Under the pieces are notes generated by a model that worked only from the letters and a program-made list of their open reading frames with translations, had not been told where the DNA came from and searched no databases. A DNA stretch of 64,000 nucleotides, taken from assembly GCA_964020155.1 (NCBI GenBank), contig OZ026550.1, forward strand, positions 2,168,852 to 2,232,851, in the 5' to 3' direction. Source of the stretch: Chondrilla cf. caribensis (lineage: Eukaryota; Porifera; Demospongiae; Chondrillida; Chondrillidae). The translations under genes were made by a program, and so were the position numbers. Positions within the stretch are counted from its first letter, which is position 1. Each line of letters begins with the position of its first letter. Shown in pieces: positions 1 to 18,992 of this stretch.

Positions 1-373
1 TGGTGTGAAGCAATAATACTGCCATCCTCTGCACTCAATTTTCTTAGGTTTAAAAGACCCTTTGCTGTAATTTTTACGGTCGTCTAAGCCATTGCGCTCG
101 AATTCCAGCCCAATTTCTAATTCTCTGCGTTTCGAAATCGGGCATGTTTTCTCGCACAATATAAATTTATTGTGGCAGTTACGTGTAATGACACATATCA
201 TATCTATCGGACGAGCGGTACATACTGGAAGCCGAAAATAACAAGTGTAGGGTTTTTGACATGTTGTAGTTATTATTATTCTTATTATGTCAAATATCAC
301 GATATTATCGATTATCACGATATTTTGCTGCACGATAATCGTATGTAACAAAAATTAGTATCGCCCATCCCTA
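1..373. repeat. degenerate interspersed repeat, possibly a hAT-type element end
   Basis: No gene is seen here. The right end, read on the minus strand, starts TAGGGATGGGCGATA and runs into repeated ATCGATAATATCGTGAT-like motifs, which recalls the ends of some animal hAT transposons (known pattern; assignment is inference). Bases about 55-130, read on the minus strand, resemble a repeat seen again near 18590: both share a GAATTCGAGxGCAATGGCTT core. The left boundary is outside the window. Confidence 0.35.
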
Positions 374-1029
374 ACGTACAGTGTCCCCAACTCCTCCTAG
401 GCTTGTTTGTATACACATGGGATGTACATACGTACGTACATGCGCATCTGTACGTGTGAAGAATAGTAATCCGTCACAATTCATTTTTATAAATGAGGTG
501 GATAAGCCAGTCTGACGGGATCAACTGGATACACGTACGTACATTACTAATTGTAGATTATTATTTACAAATTATTTAATTATCTTGATCTTTGATTCTA
601 TACATCTAAACCAATCAATTTGATCGCATCATGAAATTAACGTTCAATTCAAGATAATTTAGCAGGTGTGTGATAGAGTTGGAAACACTTGATGCAGTTC
701 AACCTGCTCACAAAGAAAGGAGAAAAGCGAAAAAAAACGGCAGCTGAGGCACTTGAACCCAGTGTGTCTGGCCGAAGCCGCCATAGCCACTGAACTATTC
801 AAGCCACCACAGCAACCAGTCCCTCCCAATTCTCCTTTCAAACTACCTACCTTTACCTCTTATACTAGATTATATTGTTACAGGGAAATTTTGGCTGATA
901 AAAAGGTTTGGTATATCAACAAGGATTTACCACACCTTATGCATATGTACGTATGTGCATGCCTTGTTTCTATCAAATTGCAGCATTATGATAATATATG
1001 TACGTAGTAGCCACTGCAGTTACATACAG

Positions 1030-1183
1030 TACATAACAAAAGAAAAGTTAACGTACTATGCCCGTAGTATGGTCCTTACCTGTGTCTGTACGTAGTTGAG
1101 CCATACATTTCTCGAACTATGCCCGTTTTTGCTCCTTTAAAATGTAGAACGTCCATGGTACGTTAACTTTATTCTGTCACATA
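1030..1183. repeat. MITE-like inverted repeat (AAGTTAACGTAC family)
   Basis: The left arm around AAAGTTAACGTACTATG is matched in inverted orientation by CATGGTACGTTAACTTT at the right end. A further half-copy with the same TACGTTAACTTTTTTCTG end lies at about 4265-4310. The rest of 374-1238 holds short GTAC/ACGT-rich stretches and no supported exon. The upstream exons of the DNAJC25 gene were looked for here and not found. Confidence 0.55.
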
Positions 1184-1238
1184 CCATATCTAAGGAGCAT
1201 GTTTCCTTGATTAACTGTTTTGTCCCCAATGGTTGTAG

Positions 1239-7932
<6,694 letters not shown>

Positions 7933-9507
7933 CCCTTCCCCTTATTCTCTCAATTTATTTTATTTTTCAATTATTCTTCCTAATATTATGGTAGTGGGTA
8001 TGTTGTGTCCATGTACATAGAACTGATTTAGTGTAGACATCAGTATGGGTGTACTTTATATGCACCCTTATACTGGAAACCATGTTTACGTAGCTATACC
8101 AGCATACACACACACACACACACACAACACACAATATTATACAGTACATGCATGCATACACACACTTGCGCATAACATGCACACACACACACACATGTAC
8201 ACACACACACGCACGCACACACACAGTGCGGACATTTCAGTTTATGTTATACACTTAATTCAGTACATACAATATCATACATAATCACGAAAAGCCAAAA
8301 ATTTCTTCAAAAGTCCCATATCCCTATACTGTACTTGAAATGGTCAAAGCCTCAAAGGATATATAGACATTCAAGCAATGTTGAGAATGCCTTTATTGGA
8401 AGTGTGACATTGTACCCACACATACTGGCTCCTGGCTCCATAATGTGGGGGTGCCAAATTCTATATATAGAATAATGCTCTAGCTACCAGTTCATTCCAT
8501 ATACTTATAATACAGAATTGTCATTTTATATATTGAGCAATGTATTGTATGACATTGTGATGTAATGGTGCATATTATGCATTTTATCAGGTGCAGTTTG
8601 AATTCTGCTTCATTCCAATTTGGTTTTTATCAACGTGCTCTGGTATTAAGTGTGATAGTGAACCACATGCGTACATAGTGTGATAGGCCACTGCACCAAA
8701 TTGGACACTGTATATCAATGTTGATAATCATCCCTTTGTACAACAATGGGGCTGGCAAATATTTCACACGAGAACCCAGATAGCAATACATTGCACTTAC
8801 TATATATGTCGGTTTCATATCTGCCATTGCTATGTAGACTATATTTCAAAAATTGAATTGATAATCTGATAATGATATACAATAGGATTATCGGTTGAAC
8901 CTTTGGAAGCATGCATATGTACATGTTAAAGTACACAAGTGTGCACACACACGTGCACACATGCACACCACACATGTACACATGTACACGAGTTTGAGTT
9001 TATTCTTACCTCATACAAGTGGCAATAAAGTTTGATTGTAGGCAAAAACCTTTTGATTTCGTGTGAATTCAAAATAATTATCTATAGTCTACACCTCTCC
9101 TATATTACGGAAATAAACCTATCGATAATCTGTTTAAATTCGACGCCTTTTCAGATTGCCGGAGCGCCATTATGAAACGAATCGAAAGGAAGAACAATCG
9201 CCTTTATTTTTCAAACCATGTAACAACCAAGGACTCTTTCACTGTAGATTCTAACTAAAATTTACGTGACCGTGAGCAATACCGCGAATAATCGCAACGC
9301 TATCGGAGAGCGGTTAACGTAATAATTCCAATCATGAGACTCCCGAAGTCTCAGTCGAAAGTACGGGGCCGGGATACGTTATATTACCACTACGATCGCT
9401 AGTGTAAACGGATGAATACCTAGCTCTGTTACAGCTTTATTTTTGAAGGTACCCAAACTCTAAAGATTTAGACTACATTGCGTTTTTCGTCGTCAAACGT
9501 TAGACCT
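7933..9507. other. intergenic, no gene seen
   Basis: Contains (CA)n tracts at about 8108-8225 and 8940-8990. From about 9130 to 9480 the sequence becomes CpG-rich, which suits a promoter region for the SET gene that follows (inference). No convincing exon or RNA gene was found. Confidence 0.6.
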
Positions 9508-10029
9508 ATGGTAGACTCGAATGAGGATCTTCCCAGGCCGGCAAAAGGATTTAGAGGAATGGCTGAATTGAAAATCACCCCTGACAAAGGGATTGGAGTG
9601 TTTGCCACGCAGTTTATCCCTGCCAATACCTGGGTGTACGAATATGAGGGTATAATCTACAGTAAAGAGAAGGCAGCTGCAATTCTGGAATCCATGTCGT
9701 CGAAAGAAGAGAGAGAATACTGGCTGGAACATGTATATGGCCATAATGGAAAAATTATCCTCCTAACCAACGACGGTAAGTTTGTGAATCATTCTGATGA
9801 TCCCAATGTCGGAAGATTTCCTGACTTTGAAGACTGTGACAATGATCAAGGTTGTACACTCCGAGATATTCGCGAAGGGGAAGAGCTAACCGAGGATTAT
9901 AACACATTCCTGGACACTGAAATTGACGATCTTGCTGAAAAATTTGATATTGTGTTGTTTGATCACACTATAGTCTATAGTATAGACCCCGCAAATACAG
10001 CGAATACCACAGATCAATCAGAATGTTGA
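9508..10029 (+). CDS. small intronless SET-domain protein
   Basis: A single open frame of 173 residues from ATG at 9508; an in-frame TTG at 9478 is not needed. SET-domain landmarks are visible: GIGVFAT (28-34), YEYEGIIYS (44-52), FVNHSDDPN (92-100) and the C-terminal REGEELTEDY (122-131), which corresponds to the GEELTYDY pseudoknot motif that binds S-adenosylmethionine and the target lysine. There is no zinc-binding pre-SET or post-SET region, so it is a minimal SET protein, likely a lysine methyltransferase of unknown substrate. The NHSDDPN core is close to the usual NHSCxPN, with Asp replacing Cys. The lack of introns contrasts with the DNAJC25 and PH genes beside it. Confidence 0.85.
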   Translation: MVDSNEDLPRPAKGFRGMAELKITPDKGIGVFATQFIPANTWVYEYEGIIYSKEKAAAILESMSSKEEREYWLEHVYGHNGKIILLTNDGKFVNHSDDPNVGRFPDFEDCDNDQGCTLRDIREGEELTEDYNTFLDTEIDDLAEKFDIVLFDHTIVYSIDPANTANTTDQSEC

Positions 10030-10589
10030 TTGTATGATAATAATTTATTTATTAATTTATATCATTAATAATGAGAATGCAAGTCCATTATTCTAACAGT
10101 ATTTAAATTCAAACTTGATTTATTATTCTCACCTAGTGTAAGTATATTGTAGTGGATTTATTGCAACAATGCATTACAGTAATCTCTGCCGGCGTTAGTG
10201 GGTTCTGTAGTGATGTACAAAACCTACAATTTCCATAATATAATTGCTGGTCAGGTTGACATGCATAATTGTGCACTTGTGTGGTGTTTGACATTACCAG
10301 ATCAAATACATGGCTGAAGACCATCACCACATACAGTAGGGTAGACACTCAGTACATTTACTTTTAATACAGATTTGCTATGTGTGACATTCCTAAACTG
10401 CCAGAACTACAGTATTGAATGTAACAGTTCAGTAGATATTCCTGCTTATTAATTGATCCAATGGCTGCAGTGAACATGTAGCAGGACTGGTGGTATGGTT
10501 GGATGGTCATAGTACTGTTAACATACACACCTACACGCATGCATGCACACATGCACACAGACAGACATGCACGCACACATGAGCGAACA

Positions 10590-10637
<48 letters not shown>

Positions 10638-11381
10638 TACACACAGAACGAAATGTACATGAACATCCACAATACATAATATATGCACATAACATTGTAT
10701 ATACATCATGTATGCATATTAAACACATTTATCACAGACTAGCTAATACACACACACACGCACACAGTCACACACACACACACATACACACACACACACA
10801 CGTAATGAAAGTAATGTATTGTCATAAACATTCACAAAAGATTTTAAACGCCAAACATTGTATACGTCATGTACACATATCCAACACATTTATCACACAC
10901 TAGATAGTAGATATTTCTACAGCAGCTTGTTATGCAGGTGCACCCAATTGTTGGTGTAAACAGGTTGGTCAAAGTCAAAGGGCATGCATATTGCTCCATG
11001 CACTTACATATCTTTTATGGACATGCCCTATGCATTAGGTATGAAGGGTTGATAGGTGCATTCCTAGCATGCAGAGAAGCCCAGCATGGAGGAAGCCAAG
11101 GGAAGATTGTGCGTGACATGCATATTCCAGGCATTGCCTAATGTGTAGGATGTGGAGTTGAAGATCTCGCCATATAGTGAGTAGAGATAGAGTCGAAGAG
11201 AGTAGGCAGCAATTTGTCCACTTCTGGTCTATTCTGAATTTACAGATTTACAAGATTGCTGTATTGCTTATCACATGTCACTGTTAGTATTATATTAAAG
11301 TGAGTACTAAGTGTTTGGAACAAGGCAGTGAAAAGTACTGTTACCTAATCTGCCAAATTTGAGGCAAATCGTAGTCTACTT
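10030..11381. other. intergenic with CA and GA microsatellites
   Basis: (CA)n at about 10586-10606, (GA)n at 10606-10626 and (CA)n at 10747-10801. The stretch 10900-11380 has no supported exon. It should hold the promoter and 5' UTR of the PH gene, but no TATA-like element stands out. Confidence 0.6.
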
Positions 11382-14381
11382 ATGGATTGTGATGCTGATG
11401 AGAATGTCCAGGAAGTCCACACTGACTGTACACTAGGGGAATACTGTCCTGTGTGTAATGCTATCGTATGTTCGGGGTTCCTCCACCAAAAGCTGCGCTT
11501 TGGACGGTGGAAGAAGAGATGGTTCAAGCTGTACGAGAGAGGCACCCTTCACATCTTTGAAGACAAGACAGAATCCACCCCAGTGAATGAAGTGGACATT
11601 AAGTATTCTTGCTATGATGTACACCACGGATTGCACAACGGTAAATTCCCTGGTGGGGTACCTCGGGTGTGTGCCTTCATTGTCTACTTGACCAATAAGA
11701 AGCTGTACCTCTACAGCTCAACCGTAGCGGACACACTCAGGTGGGTGAACGCAATTAGGAAAAACTCACTTACACTGAGTCAGAGGGCTGAAGAAAATAA
11801 GAAGATGGAGAAAAGGCTTAAGGTTCTCAGAGAGACTGGTATCGAGGCAGCTAGAACAGCTGCTGACAGAATGAAAGGCGATTGCCAAGATAATCCTAAA
11901 GAAGCTGACAAAATTTCGAATCCTCCTGTTCCAAAAGCTTCATCCACGAATAGAGTCTCTTTCAAATTAGCAGATTCTGAAGAGGTCGCCCAAAATCCAA
12001 AAATGTCATCAGAATTAGAAATGAGTACGGATGGTAGCAGTACATTCAAACCATTTTCACGAAACAAACAATATTCCTCAAACAAGAAGAGAGAACAAGC
12101 CCTGAAGCATCTTACCAAAAAATCACCCCAAAGTGACCAAGTTACCAACGAACAAGAAGAAGGAGCAAATGTAACTGTTTCATTCGAGGATACGATTTCA
12201 CCAATAGGTTTACTATCATATGATTACAACTTTGGCAGCCAGGATGTCGCAATGCAGAATGACACAATTGTGGATGTACCGATAACTCTGAGCGATCCAT
12301 GTGGTCTATCTCCTGAGCCGCTGTTCCCTGAGTGTGTGCGAATAGAATCCGAATACCCCACTTCAGAGCTGGAAGGCACACAGGATGATGTTCACAAAAG
12401 GAAATATTCCCACAAATCCTCGTATTCCCCTAAATGTGGTGCTGACACTAGAGGGGTAAAGTCCAAATATGCAAATAAAGTGGATGTCAAAGAGAGTGAG
12501 GAAATTCCATCACACCCGGAATTCAAACCAGCCACACAGGAAGGAAGTTTTGAAACTCAGCCCGAACTTCCACAGGAACAGGCCAACAGGAAACACAAGA
12601 AACAGGAAAAGGAAACTACAAAGTCAAAATGTGAACATGCTCCAGAGAATGATGGTAGGAGCAACAGGAAACTGGAGAGCAAACAGGAAAAGATAGGTGA
12701 CAGTTCCAAACAGTACACCACACAGACAAAACCCTTGCACCTGAAAGAAAGCACAGAAAATGATTACCAGGGACGTCAAAAGAGGCAGCACAATGCTGTT
12801 CTTGGTCAGCTAGCAAGAAGACCAGCCGTGAAACACACCAAAGAAGAGACAACTGTATCACAACATCATGAAAGCAGTATAGATAACAGGACTGAGGGTT
12901 CACCCCCAGAACAAGTAGAATCCACAGAATTACAATCGAATCAAAGAACCAGAGGTAAAGGTATGTGATTATTGACTGTGGTAAATAAGCAAGGTATATC
13001 CCCATAGCAACAGCATGGTAATACGTCTAACTTACTGTTGTCATGGTGATACTAAACGGCTGACATTGCATAGTCCATACAACATTACAATAATAATAGT
13101 AATACTTTAGAGTTTGATTTCTCTTAAACTACTGTTTGTACGTGCGCAGGTGGCATATTAGTACGAAATAAAGCACAAAAGGTGAAAAAGCATCAAACAC
13201 ACCCTCCGAATCCAGGATGTACACCAGCAAGGGAGTCCCCAGATGGAGGATACATACCACCAGTGAAGGAAAGGCTGCAAGTGCATGAAAGTCCAACTCA
13301 TACACAGTCACGGACTGCACATTCCACAATGTTATCACAGCCAGACGTTCATCTGAAACTGCAGAGTATGGACGACATCTCAAATCCTTACTATGTTAAC
13401 ATGCCACCTTCCATGCCAGACATTCGCAGTGAGAGTGTGTTTGACATGTACAGAGCAACCACACATCTTGTTGGTCCCGGACCAGATGAGGGCAGGACAA
13501 GGCCTATTCTCATGAGAGGAAATGCAAAGAAGAACAGACAGGGCGAACCGAAGGTGGTGCATTTTGAAACCGCAAGGAAACTAACCCCACAGCTCACACC
13601 CGTTCATTTTGAAACTACAAAGTCGGGGAATACAGCCTTACAACGTGGAACTGACCAGGACCACTCTTCACAATACAGAACTGATACACGCCCCGCTCCT
13701 CAAAGCCACACACCTGCTCGGCATGGTGCCATTCAGAGACGAAATCCTCCATCACATATGCATAATATGCATCAAAGGAAACTACATCCATCTCCAGAAG
13801 AGCAATTAAACAAGGTATGTGTATTACATATGTAGGTATAGGTGTAGATGTGCATTGAAGATAATTGTGTAATAAGTTGTCGAGTTGTATGCTATAATAA
13901 TATTATATGGGTATTGTATACAAGGTAGCAGAATTTCCCAATGGAAATACCTCTCAATAATTCCCATTTTGAGCATATGCACTGGATTCTGATTTGTCAC
14001 GTACTGTAATGATAACCTATTCAACATGCTGTTTCATTTCCATATTATGCTTAGTGTTATAACCTAATATCTCCTTAATTGCAGCTCATTGCAGCAATCG
14101 AGTTTCTCGGCAAACCAAACCCTGATGGGTCCTTCACTCTCTCTTACAACACCATAAAGAACCAGAATATCTACAAGTTCCATGATCTCATTGCAGTTGT
14201 AGTAGCAGCAAAGACTCAATATGTAAGTCAGGTAATCATAAGGTTATTTCTGAATCAATGGCAATTTTAATTACCATTGGCTCTGATTTTGATCTCACCA
14301 CAGCTACTGAGCTACAGAGAGAACCCCATATCCGGTGAAGTGTACCTGCGGACCATACCCCAGAGTGGTACTATGGTCTAG
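11382..14381 (+). CDS. PH-domain protein with C-terminal Costars-like domain
   Basis: Exons 11382-12960, 13150-13814, 14085-14222 and 14304-14381 join in frame to 819 residues. A PH domain is clear at about residues 30-127: SGFLHQKLRFGRWKKRWFKL begins strand 1, and WVNAIRKN is the final helix with its invariant Trp. The middle (about 130-745) is charged, low in hydrophobics and probably disordered, rich in Lys, Glu, Gln and Ser. The last 71 residues (749-819, exons 3-4) read LIAAIEFLGKPNPDGSFTLS, then FHDLIAVVVAAK, and resemble the Costars fold of ABRACL and STARS, which has an L-x-G-x-x-N-x-DG start and an LxxxLxxAK helix. Costars proteins act in actin regulation. A membrane-tethered actin regulator is therefore an inference. 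A broken copy of the 3' end lies at about 21130-21871. Confidence 0.82.
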
Positions 14382-14773
14382 TTTCCAGCTGCAACCTTTG
14401 GTGCTCTCACTATTATTATCCCCTAAATTGAGTGTAGCATTGTATACAATGTCGTTATTTGACAATAAGCCTTTATATTATACTGTAATGTGAATATGGA
14501 AGTCTTTCTTGGATCAAAATGGTGTACATGTGTATTTTTTGATGTATAAATGAACTAATTTTACCTAACATGGAATGCATAATTATGGGGGTGATTGAAG
14601 TTATTATTATTATATTAATAATATTATTATGTATTCATGTGTGCATATATGTTATGTGAGCATGAGTGTGTGCACACGAGCGTGTGTGTGGTGTGTACAC
14701 AAATATATACATATGCATATACATGTATTCTTATGTGTGTATGTGAGTATGCATGCATGTGTGTGTGTGTGTG

Positions 14774-14804
<31 letters not shown>

Positions 14805-15449
14805 TTGTGTGCATGCGTGTGTGTATGATCATGCATTTACAGTAATTCTTACCAAAGGTGCTATTAACATGCCTAGGCTATACTATCGTAAGAAGGAGAG
14901 TAGGAAATCACACTCTAATAGTTGTTAACTTTGTAGATAGCGTTGGAAGCCTTGATTGCTGGAGCCATCTGTTGTTGATTCTTTTCCATGTTTGAATATG
15001 TATGGTTTTGTTCATTTTCTGTCACTAAAGTCATGCTATGCATACATAACAAGTATTTCGAGTTTAAAAATCTATTTCTTTGAACAAATATCACATGCAG
15101 TCACTGTGGCATAAACCGTTGAAGCATTCATCAATAATGATCATTTATCTGTACTGTTTGCTATTTTTGTATATAGAGCTACAACAACATCTAAGTTGCA
15201 CAGGGATGCTGAATGATGGAATAAGCCATTTCATTTTTTGTAGTTTTCATGCAGTATTTACCATATTATTATCACAATAAGATCATTATCATAGTATAGA
15301 TTACAAAATAACTATAAAATTTGTCTTCTTCACCTTTGTAATATGGCAAGTCAGAACGTATTATTCTGATGTCACAATATTATTTGCTGCTAAATGCCTA
15401 TACATGGGCTTGTAGCAATAAATAGAAATGCTGAGTAAGCATAATAATA
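14382..15449. other. PH-gene 3' flank, duplicated at 21.9-24.3 kb
   Basis: No gene seen. A (GT)n tract lies at 14756-14812. The stretches 14382-14600 and about 14820-15280 both have diverged copies, at 21872-22050 and 23845-24330, so the segmental copy of the PH gene extended well past the stop codon. Confidence 0.7.
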
Positions 15450-17575
15450 GTTGCTTTAGATGAGCCATAATGTCTATGTTTGTTGATTGTATTCATAACC
15501 CAAAGAAACAATAATAACAACAGTGTGAAGGTCATGGGATGCATCCCATCATATTTTGATATTCATAGGCAGAGGATGACTACAGTTTCCATGGGATACA
15601 TTATTTGTGGATGGTCTCCATAAGGAGCAATACATCAGTCTATTGTTACAAGTGGTGTGTGTACACACACAGATACTAGTATTTCTCTAGTATCTATATA
15701 ATATGGTACACATGTACCTATTAATATGTAATAATAGGTAAATTTAGTCTAGCATGTTGTGCTGGCGAGTCAAAGGGGAAAGTGTGCACACATTACACAT
15801 GTGAGGGAACCTCCCTCTTTGCCTTTGTAAACGATTACAACATTATCTATTCTGTTATATACTTAGAGACTGACTAAAAACTAAATATATTTTGGTTGCA
15901 CATAATGTTATATTTTGCTGCTTATTAGCTAGCCTCATCGTTACATGTTTCTGTTATAGTATGACATTAATGTATCTTGCTCGAGTGGTAAGAATGTCAT
16001 GCATGATTGAGTAGAGAATGGTGACTTCAAGGATGTCGAGGCATAACTCTCATAATATAGAATGACCAGGATTATGCTAAGTTAACATAGATGTCTGCCA
16101 TGAAGTCTATGTTTTGTCATTGGTATACATAATGTGAGGTTGCAATGATGACAAGAATGTGAAGGTCATGGGATAGATTCTGTGATACAGATATTCATTT
16201 GAACATGGGAACTAGTTACCATGGTGACAGTTTATGGGTGGTCCTATAATGCAAAAGTGATGATACATCAGTTTATACACTCCATAAAATGTAGCACTCT
16301 ATAGTTCAACTCCACATGCAGTCCAGTGTGAATAGAATTTGGAGGTGGTGCCTGCATAATGAATACAATTACTTGCAATAACTATGAATAATAATGCTTC
16401 CGGATATATCTCCATAATGAAGCATTATGCTGAAGACGTAGGACAGCAGTCCAGTGTTGAAGAATAGTGATGGGAGAATCTAATTCCAAAGTAGACGACT
16501 CCAAGGAAAGAGCTGGTACCTTCTTTCATGATGTGAAGACCCACGAGCTGAATCCTGGAGACCATGTCTACTGTTATCCCAATCATAAACCAAAAAAACG
16601 CCATGGGATCTATATCGAAGAAAATAAAGTAATTTATTTCGCTAATGCAGAAGATGGGTCAACAGAGGTTGCTAGAGTGTGTTCCTGTTCATTATACGAT
16701 TTCACAGAAGGTTGTAAAGTTCGTCTTGCTGCCTACGACACCAGTAAAGTTGCTACAGTAATCAAGCTGAGTGGAACAACATATTCTGTTGAATGTAATC
16801 CTGCCGATCGAGTTATCAAAGTTGCCAAGTTTTATCTCAGATATCCCTCAAGGTGGTTGAGTTACGAACTCAATGACAACTTCAGTGAGGGCTTCGCCTA
16901 CTTTTGTAAAACGGGAACCTACAAAGATGGCGGAAAAATGAGGACATGTACATATTATGATCGTTCCAATACAAAAACCCCCCATTACTATGATATTGAC
17001 TATATTAGCGATGGTTCGAAAGAGAAGGACCTCCCACCTCCTAAAGTTGGAGACGATGACTCCAAAACGAGAACTGGCAAACTCTTTCATGATGTGGAAT
17101 CGTGGGAACTGAAGCCTGGAGATCATATTTACTGCTACAGATTAGGGGGGGTATACACTCACCATGGAATCTACATTGGAGAAAAGGGAAGGGAAGTAAT
17201 CCACTTCTCCAATGCAGAACATAAAAATAAATGGACAGCTCGTGTATGTTCCTGTACACTTGAAGAATTCGTTGAAGATAAACGACTACGCCTTGTCGCT
17301 TATGATGTGAGCTTAACGGGGAAAATACTCAAAAGAAATGAAACTGCTCACATGCGAGTTTCCAAACCTGCGCATGAAGTGATTGAAACGGCCAAGTACT
17401 ATTGCAAAAATCCAGGAAGATGGGGAGATTACTACATGCCTAACAACAACTGTGAGAGCTTTGCCACCTTCTGCAAAACAGGTAAACGCATATGTTCTCA
17501 GTTATCACGGTATTCTTCGCCACATTTTGGATATCTCTTTTAGCATTATAGCACCAGCCAACAGTCTAAATTGTT

Positions 17576-17622
<47 letters not shown>

Positions 17623-18340
17623 ATATAATATGTACACATTTGTATGTGATATGCATATATTTTGCTAAGATTGTAAAATAATAATATTATTATATTATTA
17701 CTCATGTCACTCATTTTATATTTTTGCAAGATGAAAGTAAAAAATGTAATTATCTATGTGACAATTATTTGTCTGAGTAGTTGAGTTTGAAGGGTATTAT
17801 ACCATTAGCTCCAGAATGAGTATATTTGTGTTTGGCAACACTAACAATGCAACTTGTCCTTTAAATATGTGATTCTAACAAATCTTGATGTGTTTTCCAA
17901 CATCTGAATGCCAGTGATGTAGTTTATGCTTATTGCATGACAGTGCATGGATGCTTCGACTGCTGCATGAGTGCAAAACTTTAACATAGCATAGCATCTG
18001 ATTGTAATGAGTAAAAAGTTATCATAGACATCAGCCATTGAGTCTATGTTTTGTTGTAGCAATGATAACACTTTAGGTCATACATGGGTGATATTGATAT
18101 TCGTTGTGATACAACGACCAGTTTTCTTAATAACAGGCTATGGATGCATGGATGCTTCAACTGCTACATGAGTACACAACTATAACATAGCATGATTGTA
18201 ATGTGTAAAGAGTTATCATAGACATCAGCCATTGAGTCTATGTTTTGTTGTCGCAATGCTAACACTAATGCAAAGGTCATTGAATTATTGATATTCATTG
18301 AGAAGAAATGACTGGTTATCCTAGCAACCCATTCTAGGTC
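15450..18340. repeat. about 200-bp repeat around the LRAT genes, four copies
   Basis: Copies near 15460-15680, 16080-16290, 17990-18130 and 18200-18345. The shared core is CATAGACATCAGCCATTGAG, then TCTATGTTTTGTTG, then AAGGTCAT and GATATTCAT. Two copies lie upstream of the first LRAT gene and two between the LRAT genes. They look like degenerate local duplications rather than genes. Confidence 0.6.
16470..17543 (+). CDS. tandem double LRAT-domain protein 1, intronless
   Basis: 357 residues from ATG 16470, chosen because the paralogue also starts MG. Two LRAT (NlpC/P60-type acyltransferase) domains of about 130 residues lie at about 20-150 and 207-340, each opening with FHDV and PGDHxYCY. 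Known LRAT/PLAAT enzymes use a Cys and two His. Domain 2 keeps all three: HHGIYIG (His232), EVIHFSN (His245) and NNCESFATFCKTG (Cys328). Domain 1 keeps RHGIYI (His45) but has Tyr56 (VIYFAN) and Ser139 (NFSEGFAYFCKTG), so it should be catalytically dead. The C-x-x-FxxxCKTG ending resembles plant and invertebrate LRAT proteins more than vertebrate PLAATs. No signal peptide or membrane segment is seen. A GTAAAC after CKTG could pass for a splice donor, but the paralogue reads through in frame. Likely an acyl-transfer or lipid-related role (inference). Confidence 0.85.
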   Translation: MGESNSKVDDSKERAGTFFHDVKTHELNPGDHVYCYPNHKPKKRHGIYIEENKVIYFANAEDGSTEVARVCSCSLYDFTEGCKVRLAAYDTSKVATVIKLSGTTYSVECNPADRVIKVAKFYLRYPSRWLSYELNDNFSEGFAYFCKTGTYKDGGKMRTCTYYDRSNTKTPHYYDIDYISDGSKEKDLPPPKVGDDDSKTRTGKLFHDVESWELKPGDHIYCYRLGGVYTHHGIYIGEKGREVIHFSNAEHKNKWTARVCSCTLEEFVEDKRLRLVAYDVSLTGKILKRNETAHMRVSKPAHEVIETAKYYCKNPGRWGDYYMPNNNCESFATFCKTGKRICSQLSRYSSPHFGYLF

Positions 18341-18849
18341 GTCTTTGAATAGTGCAAATGGGGATTATACCTGTATTCATCCATGCACTCATCAATTTGT
18401 ATGTGTGAATTAACCTTGTGAATAACAATTAAATTTATGACAGTAACACGGTTGTTTGCCATAAATGCTCAATATAATTTTGAACAGCAGTATCAATTTT
18501 CTTACCGCAACAGTAAATTTATGTTATTTATTGTGCAACGAAAGATGGCTGATTTCAAATTGCCCAAAATTGTACATTGCATGGGCTAGAATTCGAGGGC
18601 AATGGCTTTGATGAATGTAAAATTTTCGGCAATGGTTTTCCTAACTTCAAAGGGACACCCAAGTAATTCAAGTGTGGGGGTGGCAGCCCCACAGGTTTTC
18701 AGCTTGAATCACTCCTTCCTATCATCAGGAATTATTAACTTCTTATCACATAATTTCACTATGTATAATATCTTTGTACGTATGACATTAGCATTTTAAC
18801 TGTATGTACATTGTTCTTGCCTGAAGGTCATGTAACATTATCTCCAATA
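17544..18849. other. spacer between LRAT genes
   Basis: A (GT)n tract lies at 17577-17620, 34 bases after the stop; the second LRAT gene has an equivalent one 50 bases after its stop. A copy of the GAATTCGAG interspersed repeat lies at about 18590-18730. No other gene is seen. Confidence 0.6.
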
Positions 18850-18992
18850 GTGATAGGAATGTTGAAGTGGTGCCTGCATAATGAATACAATTACTTGCAA
18901 TAACTATGAATACTAATACTTCCGGATAGATCTTCTTGATAAACTGAGGGCATAGCACTGCAGTCCAGTGTTGAAGAAAACTATACATAGTC
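18850..18992 (+). promoter_or_regulatory. 5' flank conserved between the two LRAT genes
   Basis: About 140 bases match 16325-16469: both contain GTGGTGCCTGCATAATGAAT, ACAATTACTTGCAATAACTA and CAGTCCAGTGTTGAAGAA just before the start codon. The conserved stretch probably includes the 5' UTR and proximal promoter. No canonical TATA box is seen. Confidence 0.6.

Noticed and set aside
753..1007. Open frame proposed as an upstream DNAJC25 exon
   Set aside because: It has no HPD or J-domain residues and does not join in phase to the exon at 1239.
17482..17543. Splice donor GTAAAC near the end of the first LRAT gene
   Set aside because: The second LRAT gene reads through at the same position with similar residues, so the exon continues to the stop.
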